Below are positions 9,235 to 16,794 of a stretch of DNA of 64,000 nt, piece by piece. The DNA lies in contig JAEERW010000008.1 in NCBI GenBank assembly GCA_016286055.1, forward strand, positions 62,001 to 126,000, written 5' to 3'. The stretch comes from Bacteroidales bacterium. Lineage in GTDB: Bacteria > Bacteroidota > Bacteroidia > Bacteroidales > UBA3824. Both the position numbers and the translations under genes were made by a program. Each line of letters begins with the position of its first letter. Positions within the stretch are counted from its first letter, which is position 1. Below the pieces are notes generated by a model that saw only the letters and a program-made list of their open reading frames with translations, did no database searches and was not told where the DNA came from.

Positions 9235-10893
9235 ATGAAGAAACCAACTTTACGGCGAACCCTTGCCGCAACATTGGCTGCGGCTCTATTGGGTTTTTCG
9301 AGTTTCAAGGTGCTCGACGATGGCGACGATTTTGAACTTATCAAAAACCTTGAAATATTCCATACACTTGTTAAAAACCTGAGAATATTGTATGTAGACG
9401 AAACATCAAGCGGTGACCTTATCAAAACCGCAATGGACAAGATGCTCGAAAACCTCGACCCCTACACTGTATACTATCCTGAATCACTCGTGGAAGATGT
9501 AATGTTTATGAACTCAGGCGATTACGCAGGCACAGGCATCGAAATAGAGATGATGGGCAACAAAGCTGTAATTGCTCAAATAGTAGAGGGTTCACCTGCC
9601 GAAAAAAACGGTCTTTTCATAGGTGACATTATCACCTCAGCCGACAACCGAACGCTCGCAGGAAAGAAAAACGACGAAATAGAACTTATGCTCAAAGGTG
9701 AGCCGGGAAGTGTGGTAAAATTCCAAATTGAACGTCAAGGCGAAAAACTTACAAAAGAAATACGCCGAGAAATCATCAAACAGAAAAGCATCCCCTATTA
9801 CGGCGTAATCAACGGAACAACAGGATATATCAACCTTTCGAGTTTTACCGAAAACTGCTCTGCTGAATTTAAAGATGCCTTGCTTAAACTCAAAAACGAG
9901 AAAAAAATCACTAACCTTATTATAGACCTCCGATATAATCCCGGCGGATTGCTTATAGAGGCTGTGAACATCGTAAACCTTTTTGTAGACAAAGGCAAAG
10001 ACATTGTAGAAATGCGTGGACGCGTGCAAGAATGGAACAAAATGTTCCGAGCCGAAAACAATCCTGTGGATACGCAAATACCTATTGTAGTGTTGGTTAA
10101 CGGCAAATCTGCATCGGCAGCGGAGATTGTTTCAGGAGCATTGCAAGATTTAGACCGCGCCGTGGTAATAGGCGAAAAAACTTTTGGTAAAGGTCTCGTA
10201 CAAACCACCAAAGACCTTGTTTACAACGCAAAATGCAAGATAACAACAGCCAAATATTACATTCCCAGCGGCCGCTGCATACAAAAACTCGACTACTCGC
10301 ACAAAAACAAACAAGGCAAGGCAGAATCAATACCTGATTCGCTCATACGCACGTTCAAAACCGCAAACGGACGTCCTGTAAAAGATGCTGGCGGAATTAT
10401 GCCCGACATCTCTGTATCAACCGATACTATAAGTTATTTGGTTGAAAATCTAATTAATAAAAACATAATATTTGACTACGCCACCAAATACCGCATCAAC
10501 AACGCCACCATAGCCGAACCCGAAAAATTTACCGTTACACAAGCTGAAATAGACCAATTAAAAAAATCAGCGGGAGCAAATCTCACCAACTATCAAACCA
10601 TCACCGAGCAAGAAATTGCCATTTTGGAGAAAACCGCAGCCAACGATTTTAAATCGCCCGAAATAGCGCAAAAAATAAGTGGTTTGAAAGATATTATTAA
10701 ACAGATAAAAAGCTCTGAGATAAATAAATACGATAGCCAAATTAAAAAAGCACTTGAATATGAAATTATACGTCGTTACTACTACGAACAAGGTGAAATC
10801 CGCTACACCCTACAAAACGACCCCTATATCACCGCTGCAAACCAAGTGTTAAAAGATGCAATTCTCTATAAAAAAACGCTTAGCAAGAAATAA
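9235..10893 (+). CDS. C-terminal processing peptidase, S41 family
   Basis: Periplasmic serine protease of the CtpA/Tsp type. It has an N-terminal membrane or signal segment (about 10-27), a PDZ domain (about 95-170, with GIEIEMMGNKAVI and GDIITSADNRTL) and the S41 catalytic domain. The catalytic pair is Ser294 (KSASAAEIVSGALQD) and Lys319 (EKTFGKGLVQ), spaced 25 apart as in E. coli Tsp. The C-terminal 150 residues form a helical extension typical of Bacteroidota members. Substrates cannot be told from the sequence. Confidence 0.93.
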   Translation: MKKPTLRRTLAATLAAALLGFSSFKVLDDGDDFELIKNLEIFHTLVKNLRILYVDETSSGDLIKTAMDKMLENLDPYTVYYPESLVEDVMFMNSGDYAGTGIEIEMMGNKAVIAQIVEGSPAEKNGLFIGDIITSADNRTLAGKKNDEIELMLKGEPGSVVKFQIERQGEKLTKEIRREIIKQKSIPYYGVINGTTGYINLSSFTENCSAEFKDALLKLKNEKKITNLIIDLRYNPGGLLIEAVNIVNLFVDKGKDIVEMRGRVQEWNKMFRAENNPVDTQIPIVVLVNGKSASAAEIVSGALQDLDRAVVIGEKTFGKGLVQTTKDLVYNAKCKITTAKYYIPSGRCIQKLDYSHKNKQGKAESIPDSLIRTFKTANGRPVKDAGGIMPDISVSTDTISYLVENLINKNIIFDYATKYRINNATIAEPEKFTVTQAEIDQLKKSAGANLTNYQTITEQEIAILEKTAANDFKSPEIAQKISGLKDIIKQIKSSEINKYDSQIKKALEYEIIRRYYYEQGEIRYTLQNDPYITAANQVLKDAILYKKTLSKK

Positions 10894-10905
10894 AAATAAA
10901 ATAGT

Positions 10906-10922
10906 TGGAATGATTTTTGCAG
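10906..10922 (+). promoter_or_regulatory. Sigma-54-type promoter (GG-N10-GC)
   Basis: TGGAATGATTTTTGCAG has GG at 10907-10908 and GC at 10919-10920, exactly ten bases apart, as required for sigma-54 -24/-12 elements. It lies just after the ctpA stop codon. Transcription would run through a 190-base AT-rich gap into the small gene at 11110, which also has its own ordinary -7 box. The gap could hold a small RNA, but I see no terminator inside it. Confidence 0.5.
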
Positions 10923-11061
10923 TAAAATAAAGGGATAAATTTAGTTAAATTAAATTAACAAATTGATAATAAAGCACTTGCCTATTTGTCAAAAAAAATA
11001 GCAAAAAAATAAAAAAAATAAAAATTTTTCCTTAAAGTGTAACTTTATATAAAAATTTTCG

Positions 11062-11069
11062 TACATTTG
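11062..11069 (+). promoter_or_regulatory. -7 box TACATTTG
   Basis: TAnnTTTG match 41 bp before the ATG at 11110. It makes a GTG start at 11074 unlikely, because that codon would lie at the very 5' end of the RNA. Confidence 0.6.
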
Positions 11070-11109
11070 CGGTGTGAAAGATATAGTTTATATAACAGTA
11101 TACTTTACA

Positions 11110-11499
11110 ATGAAAGCGAATTGGTTAATTATAGTATCAATAATAATATTGGGGTCGGCAATGAAAATCGGAGGTGTTTTAACCTTCGATAATGCCGCCA
11201 TTACTATAAAAGACGTTAATGTAATAGAGTCGCTCAACGGCAAACTATTATGCTACACAATAAACTTGTATTCGCCCTCGCAAATCAAGGACTTTGTAGC
11301 AATACCTAACATAGATGGTGCCAATATCGACTCAAAAACAAAATTCGAGTTCAATAATCACACACGCCGCGCCACAGTGGTATACTATTACGCTCTGCCG
11401 CAGCACACTAACGAAAAAGAGATAAGCATTACATTCAGACTAAATAACAACGACCATCAAACTGACAACATTATTTGCTCGGTTTGTCAAGAAATGTAA
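11110..11499 (+). CDS. Small exported protein of unknown function
   Basis: Unrecognised. Starting at the ATG 11110 the product has 129 residues, with a hydrophobic N-terminus (ANWLIIVSIIILGSAMKIGG) that should act as a signal or anchor. The rest is beta-rich with two cysteines near the C-terminus (IICSVCQEM). The next gene (SiaC-like) has its own sigma-54 promoter in the 100-base gap, so the two need not be cotranscribed. Confidence 0.6.
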   Translation: MKANWLIIVSIIILGSAMKIGGVLTFDNAAITIKDVNVIESLNGKLLCYTINLYSPSQIKDFVAIPNIDGANIDSKTKFEFNNHTRRATVVYYYALPQHTNEKEISITFRLNNNDHQTDNIICSVCQEM

Positions 11500-11536
11500 A
11501 TTAAAAATAGAAAAAAAATAAAAACAATTAGAACTT

Positions 11537-11553
11537 TGGCATAAGATTTGCAT
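11537..11553 (+). promoter_or_regulatory. Sigma-54 promoter of the siaC-like gene
   Basis: TGGCATAAGATTTGCAT is close to the consensus TGGCAC-N5-TTGCA, with GG (11538-11539) and GC (11550-11551) ten bases apart. The predicted start point near 11563 leaves a 40-base leader before the ATG at 11603. No TAnnTTTG box is present in this gap, which supports sigma-54 as the main control. Confidence 0.72.
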
Positions 11554-11602
11554 TTTGTAAGATGTACATACAACAAAACAAAAAATTAAGAGAAAAGACA
11601 TT

Positions 11603-11992
11603 ATGATACATTACCAAATAGATGCAGCGTTAGACACTCCGTCAATAGACCTTAACCCAAACACAGGTGTGATGGAATTTGCAGGAAAATCGTTTCCTTC
11701 GGATGTAACGGCTTTTTATCAGCCAGTGATGGAGTGGTTAGACGAATACAAACTTACGCCCTGCGAGCAAACTGAGGTAAACCTCAAATTAGAGTACTTC
11801 AACACAGCATCTTCAAAGATTCTTTTGGAGATTTTCAACAAGTTGGAGGTGATGTACAAAGAGGGCAACAACGTGGTAATCAATTGGTATTACCCCGACG
11901 ACGATGAAGATATGGAACAGACAGGCAACGAATATTCTGAACTTATTCAAGTTCCCTTTAAAATGATTGGATACTCCGTTGTCTTCAACTAA
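11603..11992 (+). CDS. SiaC-family regulatory phosphoprotein (DUF1987)
   Basis: Small cytosolic switch protein. In Pseudomonas, SiaC is reversibly phosphorylated by a kinase/phosphatase pair and controls a diguanylate cyclase. The 129-residue protein shows the family pattern: TPSIDLNPNTGVMEFAGKSF, the loop FNTASSKILLEI with Thr68 at the same number as the Pseudomonas phosphosite, and WYYPDDDEDMEQTGNEYSEL. No SiaA, SiaB or SiaD homologue is adjacent. An RsbW-like kinase is encoded at 16392-16787, but a link is only a guess. Followed by a strong terminator. Confidence 0.85.
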   Translation: MIHYQIDAALDTPSIDLNPNTGVMEFAGKSFPSDVTAFYQPVMEWLDEYKLTPCEQTEVNLKLEYFNTASSKILLEIFNKLEVMYKEGNNVVINWYYPDDDEDMEQTGNEYSELIQVPFKMIGYSVVFN

Positions 11993-12038
11993 GATATAAT
12001 TTTTTGTTTTTCCTTGTACGTTTGATTTTTGAGTAGTA

Positions 12039-12069
12039 AGACCGGCTGTGTTAGTCGGTCTTTTTTTTT
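12039..12069 (+). terminator. Rho-independent terminator after the siaC-like gene
   Basis: A nine-pair stem (AGACCGGCT against AGTCGGTCT, one G-U pair) with a five-base loop is followed by nine T residues. Confidence 0.85.
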
Positions 12070-12089
12070 GGGGTCGCAGACCCCTTTTT
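12070..12089 (+). terminator. Second, tandem terminator
   Basis: GGGGTC-GCA-GACCCC followed by five T, directly after the first T-run. It probably backs up the first terminator in front of the convergent uvrC. From here to 12244 I see no gene or clear signal. Confidence 0.6.
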
Positions 12090-12244
12090 AATTTCTAAAC
12101 TAAAAGAAATTTTATCTGTCCAATAACTCAAAATCCTTTGAATGAGCCGTACCGATGTAAAGGAAAGAAAAATCCGTGGAAAGGATATTCGATATAAATC
12201 TTTAAATAAAGGTTGTAAAAAACTAATATTGAGCAACTTATTTA

Positions 12245-14080
12245 TCAATCTAAAATTTCGCCTTCTGCCAACGAACTGTGAAAAAATGCGAAGACAGCCT
12301 GCGATTTTTTCAAATCTAATACTTCGGACAACTCCGCAACCGACGCTTCCGAAATTTTGTCAACCGAACCAAATTTTTTTATCAATTTTTGAAGCGAAAC
12401 ATCGCCGATGCCGGGGATATCTTGAAGAACCGAGTGAATCATCGCCTTCGATCTTTTGTTTCGATGAAAAGTGATTCCAAAACGGTGCGCTTCATCGCGT
12501 AAATGCTGTATAATTTTAAGCGTAACGGATTTTTTATCCAGGTATAGTGGAATTGGGTCATTCGGGTAAAAAATCTCCTCTAATCGCTTAGCAATGCCGA
12601 TCACTGGAATCCTATCCTCTAAGTGGAGTTCGCACAAAGTTTCGTATGCGCACCGTAATTGGCCTTTTCCGCCATCAATTACTATCAACTGAGGTAAAGC
12701 ATCACCTTCGTCATAAAGTCGCTTGTAACGCCGAAAAATCACCTCTCTCATCGTTGCAAAGTCGTCGGCTCCCACCACGGTTTTTACATTGAAAAGTCGG
12801 TAGTCTTTTTTCGAGGGTTTTCCATCCTTAAACACCACGCACGACGATACAGGCAAAGTGCCTTGAATGTTAGAGTTATCGAAGCACTCAATATGTCGCG
12901 GTTCTTCGTCTAACTGCAAGTCGTTCATCATAGTACGCATAATATTGCGCACACTCGCGTCAGGGTCTACAAGAGAACGTTGGCGCTGCTGTTCGTCCAT
13001 ATACTTGCGACAATTGTTTACAGACCAATCTAAAACGGTCTTTTTATCGCCTAATTTGGGAATAGTTATTTTTACATTACTTAGTTCAAAGTCAAGTTCA
13101 AATGGAAGAATAATTTCCACAGCGTTATTTCCGATATTCAATTCAGAGAAATGAAAATCCGTTACCGCAGTAGCAAATATATCTTTATCATCGTCGTCCA
13201 TACGAATTTTAAATTCACGAGTAACAGAGCGGATAATAAAACCATTGGACAATTTCATAAAATTGACGTAGAGATATTCGCCAGCACCATCTTTTATCAT
13301 TGAATAAACCTCAACAGTTTGCGGCAAATCGAGCGAAATAATATTTTTGGCGTGATACGAAACCAAAACATCATAACGCTCTTTTATCTCCTGTGCCTCT
13401 TCAAAACGCAATTGAGCGGCAAGTTCCGCCATCTGTTTTTTCAAATAATTTATAACTTCGTAGGTCTTGCCGTTGAGAATTTTTTTAACTTGATCGATAT
13501 AACCGGCGTAAGTTTCCTTAGAAACATCGCCGATACAGGGTGCGCAACAGTTTTTGATATGATAATCGAGGCAAACATCGTATTTGCCTTTTTCAACATT
13601 TTCGAGCAAGATATTGGTCTTGCAAGTTCGAAGTTTAAATGCACGACGAAACATATCCAAAACATTCTTCATTGCATTCACCGAAGTGTATGGACCAAAA
13701 TATTGGGAACCATCATCAACTTTTCTTCGGGTGAAAAAAATTCTGGGGAAATCCTCATTGCTAATGCAAATCCAAGGATAAGTTTTATCGTCTTTCAGAA
13801 GAATATTGTATCGCGGTTGAAACTTTTTAATCAACTTATTTTCGAGCAAAAGGGCATCCTGTTCGGTATCAACAACGATATGCAAAAGGTCGTGAATATG
13901 TTTAACAAGTATTGCGGTTTTGCCCACTTGATTCTTTTCGCGGAAATAGGAAGATACGCGATTGCGAAGGTTCTTTGCCTTACCAACATAAATCACCTTG
14001 CCATCCTTGTCCAAAAAATTATAAACACCAGGACTCAACGGCAAGGACTTTACTTTGTATTCCAACGAATGTTCTTCCAT
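12245..14080 (-). CDS. uvrC: Excinuclease ABC subunit C
   Basis: UvrC makes the two incisions of nucleotide excision repair. The 611-residue protein has the N-terminal GIY-YIG nuclease (SPGVYNFLDKDGKVIYVGKA), the UVR/UvrB-binding motif near residue 205 (LAAQLRFEEAQEIKERYDVL), the RNase H-like second nuclease domain (ECFDNSNIQGTLPVSSCVVF and IVIDGGKGQL) and the C-terminal helix-hairpin-helix pair (LQDIPGIGDVSLQKLIKKFG). It is the last gene of the dut operon, 27 bp after mnmG; a parS-like site fills that gap. Confidence 0.96.
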   Translation of the reverse strand: MEEHSLEYKVKSLPLSPGVYNFLDKDGKVIYVGKAKNLRNRVSSYFREKNQVGKTAILVKHIHDLLHIVVDTEQDALLLENKLIKKFQPRYNILLKDDKTYPWICISNEDFPRIFFTRRKVDDGSQYFGPYTSVNAMKNVLDMFRRAFKLRTCKTNILLENVEKGKYDVCLDYHIKNCCAPCIGDVSKETYAGYIDQVKKILNGKTYEVINYLKKQMAELAAQLRFEEAQEIKERYDVLVSYHAKNIISLDLPQTVEVYSMIKDGAGEYLYVNFMKLSNGFIIRSVTREFKIRMDDDDKDIFATAVTDFHFSELNIGNNAVEIILPFELDFELSNVKITIPKLGDKKTVLDWSVNNCRKYMDEQQRQRSLVDPDASVRNIMRTMMNDLQLDEEPRHIECFDNSNIQGTLPVSSCVVFKDGKPSKKDYRLFNVKTVVGADDFATMREVIFRRYKRLYDEGDALPQLIVIDGGKGQLRCAYETLCELHLEDRIPVIGIAKRLEEIFYPNDPIPLYLDKKSVTLKIIQHLRDEAHRFGITFHRNKRSKAMIHSVLQDIPGIGDVSLQKLIKKFGSVDKISEASVAELSEVLDLKKSQAVFAFFHSSLAEGEILD

Positions 14081-14091
14081 AAAATTTTGAA

Positions 14092-14107
14092 AATTTCACG
14101 TGAAACA
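14092..14107. promoter_or_regulatory. parS-like site 1
   Basis: AATTTCACGTGAAACA, 14 of 16 matches to TGTTTCACGTGAAACA, in the mnmG-uvrC gap. It should be a ParB binding site for chromosome segregation. Confidence 0.65.
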
Positions 14108-15967
14108 TTATCTTCCTAAGGCGACCAAAATCGTATTAATATCGGCAGGACTTACACCTGGAATGCGCGACGCCTGCCCTATCGAAGTAGGTTGTATGCG
14201 CTGCAATTTCTGGCGAGCCTCAGTGGAAATACTCTTGAATTTTGAGAAGTCAAAGCCATCAGGAATTGTAACATAATCCAGACGCAACAACTTGTCGGCC
14301 AAATTATTTTCACGATCGATATAACCTTGATATTTAAGTTTAATTTCAGCAGATTCAAGTTCAATCTTAGAATATTTTGAAAGGAACGGCAGAACCTCGG
14401 TCAACTCAGTCAAGGAAACTTCGGGACGCAAAACAATGTTTGCTAACTTATTTCCCTGAGTCATTGGTTTACCTCCTTTACTCTCGATATAGGGATTTAT
14501 CTTATTCATACTGCACGAATAAGTTTCACAGAATTGAAGAATCTCTTCAACGTGTTTTTGCTTATCCTTGAAAGTTTCATAACGATGATTTGAAGCCAAA
14601 CCAATTTCGTGCGACTTCTCAGTAAGACGTTCGTCAGCATTATCCTGACGAAGAAGTATACGAAATTCTGAACGAGATGTGAACATTCTGTATGGTTCAT
14701 CAACGCCTTTTGTTACCAAATCATCAATCAAAACACCGATATAAGCATCAGAACGAGAGAGTGTAAAATCAGGTTTCACGTGAAACGATAAGGCAGCGTT
14801 AATTCCTGCGATAAGTCCCTGACAAGCAGCCTCTTCGTAACCTGTTGTACCATTTACCTGACCGGCAAAATATACATTTTTAACCACTTTTGACTCCAAT
14901 GTATGGTGCAATTGTGTTGGGTCAAAATAGTCGTATTCAATAGCATATCCTGGACGGAAAATTTTACAATTTTCAAGTCCTGGAATAAGGCGGATTGCGG
15001 CGTATTGAACTTCAAAAGGTAACGATGAAGAAAAACCATTGAGATAATACTCACAGGTGTTATTACCCTCAGGTTCAAGGAAAACAGGATGAGAATCCTT
15101 ATCAGCAAAAGTTACAATTTTAGTCTCCACAGAAGGACAATAACGCGGTCCGATGCTCTTAATTGTTCCATTAAAAAGCGGCGAACGGTCAAAACCTTTG
15201 CGCAATTCGTCATGAACCTGTGGATTTGTATAGGAAATAAAGCAACTCATTTGGGGCAATTTACTCAAATCGTGGTTGAGAAAAGAGAAACCAACGATGT
15301 CGTCATCGCCCTTTTGTTCTTGCATTTTTGAGAAATCAATAGTACGTCCGTCGATGCGAGCGGGAGTGCCTGTTTTCATTCGAGAAACACTCACACCCTC
15401 ATTCAGAAGGTATCCAGAGAGGGTATCAGCGGAAATCTCTCCTATCCTACCCCCTTTATAACTTCGGTCGCCAACGTGCATCAAACCATTAAGAAATGTA
15501 CCTGCGGTTAGCACAACTTTTGAGCAACGAAACAGAACTCCAAAAACAGTTTCAACACCCACAGCCATTCCATTTTCCACAATTACAGATTTAACAGTAT
15601 CCTGCCAAAAATATAGATTTGGAATCTTTTCCAATTGTTGACGCCAAACGAGTGAAAATTGCGACCTATCGCATTGTGAACGAGGGCTCCACATAGCGGG
15701 ACCCTTGCTTTTGTTCAACATACGAAATTGAATGGAAGTCATATCGGTAACAATGCCAGTTAAACCACCCAAAGCATCGATTTCTCTCACAATTTGACCC
15801 TTTGCTATACCTCCAATAGCAGGATTGCACGACATTTGTGCAAATTTGGTCATATCCATAGTAATCAAGAGCGTTTTAACCCCAAGATTGGCGGCTGCCG
15901 CAGCGGCTTCACAGCCTGCGTGACCCGCTCCCACTACTATAATATCATATTCATCAATTATATTCAC
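14108..15967 (-). CDS. mnmG: tRNA uridine-5-carboxymethylaminomethyl modification enzyme MnmG (GidA)
   Basis: FAD- and NADH-dependent partner of MnmE that modifies wobble uridine 34 in several tRNAs. The 619-residue product shows the FAD-binding GAGHAGCEAAAAAANLG, the CNPAIGGIAKGQIVREIDALG block, GTFLNGLMHVGDRSYKGG, PARIDGRTIDFS and the C-terminal helical MnmE-binding domain. Length is normal. It starts 2 bp after the ybeY stop codon, within the dut operon. A parS-like site is embedded in the coding sequence at 14772. MnmG genes are often near replication origins. Confidence 0.97.
   Translation of the reverse strand: MNIIDEYDIIVVGAGHAGCEAAAAAANLGVKTLLITMDMTKFAQMSCNPAIGGIAKGQIVREIDALGGLTGIVTDMTSIQFRMLNKSKGPAMWSPRSQCDRSQFSLVWRQQLEKIPNLYFWQDTVKSVIVENGMAVGVETVFGVLFRCSKVVLTAGTFLNGLMHVGDRSYKGGRIGEISADTLSGYLLNEGVSVSRMKTGTPARIDGRTIDFSKMQEQKGDDDIVGFSFLNHDLSKLPQMSCFISYTNPQVHDELRKGFDRSPLFNGTIKSIGPRYCPSVETKIVTFADKDSHPVFLEPEGNNTCEYYLNGFSSSLPFEVQYAAIRLIPGLENCKIFRPGYAIEYDYFDPTQLHHTLESKVVKNVYFAGQVNGTTGYEEAACQGLIAGINAALSFHVKPDFTLSRSDAYIGVLIDDLVTKGVDEPYRMFTSRSEFRILLRQDNADERLTEKSHEIGLASNHRYETFKDKQKHVEEILQFCETYSCSMNKINPYIESKGGKPMTQGNKLANIVLRPEVSLTELTEVLPFLSKYSKIELESAEIKLKYQGYIDRENNLADKLLRLDYVTIPDGFDFSKFKSISTEARQKLQRIQPTSIGQASRIPGVSPADINTILVALGR
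14772..14787. promoter_or_regulatory. parS-like site 2
   Basis: GGTTTCACGTGAAACG: a perfect 14-base palindromic core with only the two outermost bases off the parS consensus; inside mnmG. Confidence 0.68.
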
Positions 15968-15969
15968 AA

Positions 15970-16392
15970 TTACAAACTATTATATATATTCAAATAAAAA
16001 TCCTCTTTTTTATGAATTTCTTCCTCTTGTTCGTCGGTTTGATCATCGTAACCAATCAGATGCAAAACACCATGAATCATAACTCTTAGAAGTTCGTTTT
16101 CACGTGAAACATTAAAAATTTTTGCATTTTCAGTTATCCTATCAATACTAATAAAAATATCACCTGAAATCTTACTGTTTTTAACATAATCAAATGTAAT
16201 TACATCAGTAAAATAGTCGTGATTAAGATATTTTCTATTAACGTCTAAGAGATAGTTATCTGAACAAAAAATATAAGTTATGTTTCCCGTGAAACATTTT
16301 TCAGTTTCGATGGTTTTAATAATCCAACTTTCTACTTTTTTAGGGTTGGAAAATTCAAAAATAGCATCCTCAAATTGAAAAGAAATTGCCAT
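15970..16392 (-). CDS. ybeY: rRNA maturation endoribonuclease YbeY
   Basis: Single-strand RNase needed for 16S rRNA 3'-end maturation and ribosome quality control. The 140-residue protein contains the metal-binding block MIHGVLHLIGYDD (His107, His111). The third ligand, a histidine in E. coli, is Asp117 here; an acidic residue at this place is, as far as I recall, usual in Bacteroidota YbeY. Its start codon overlaps the last base of the upstream kinase-like gene. It carries two parS-like sites within the frame. Confidence 0.92.
   Translation of the reverse strand: MAISFQFEDAIFEFSNPKKVESWIIKTIETEKCFTGNITYIFCSDNYLLDVNRKYLNHDYFTDVITFDYVKNSKISGDIFISIDRITENAKIFNVSRENELLRVMIHGVLHLIGYDDQTDEQEEEIHKKEDFYLNIYNSL
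16096..16111. promoter_or_regulatory. parS-like site 3
   Basis: GTTTTCACGTGAAACA, 14 of 16 matches to the parS consensus; inside ybeY. Confidence 0.6.
16281..16296. promoter_or_regulatory. parS-like site 4
   Basis: TGTTTCCCGTGAAACA, 15 of 16 matches to parS, with one change in the central CACGTG; inside ybeY. Confidence 0.55.
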
Positions 16393-16787
16393 TATAATTT
16401 AAACTTAATTACGAGTTCAGAACCATTATTAAAAAATTCTAATCCGTCGGAAAGTTGGCGAATTAAGAAAATGCCGCGACCGTTGGTTTTTTCAATATTC
16501 TCCTTTGCTGTCGGGTCGGGAAGATTATTGTAATCGAATCCTTCGCCTTGGTCAGATACTGTAACGGTAAGAAGATTATCATCTAACTCAAACGAGAGAT
16601 TTACCATTTTAGAGGAAATCTCTTTATTGCCGTGAGTAATGGCATTGGTAACAGCCTCAATGGTAGCAATAGAAATATTGCCGTAAAGGTCGGCATTAAC
16701 ATCGTACTTTGCACTAAAAGTATCGATAAAATTCTCCACCAATGAGATGTTATCCATAGTGGAACTGAACGAAATGGAGTTTTTCAT
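16392..16787 (-). CDS. RsbW/SpoIIAB-like serine kinase (anti-sigma-type ATPase)
   Basis: Histidine-kinase-like ATPase of the anti-sigma factor type. Relatives phosphorylate anti-sigma-factor antagonists or bind sigma factors. The 131-residue protein is a single HATPase_c_2 domain: N-box EAVTNAITHGNKE, G1 box VSDQGEGFD, G2 box GRGIFLIRQL. It overlaps ybeY by one base and lies 7 bp after the DUF4175 gene, so it is expressed with this operon. No cognate STAS protein or sigma factor is nearby; the target is unknown. Confidence 0.85.
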   Translation of the reverse strand: MKNSISFSSTMDNISLVENFIDTFSAKYDVNADLYGNISIATIEAVTNAITHGNKEISSKMVNLSFELDDNLLTVTVSDQGEGFDYNNLPDPTAKENIEKTNGRGIFLIRQLSDGLEFFNNGSELVIKFKL

Positions 16788-16794
16788 ATTATAG

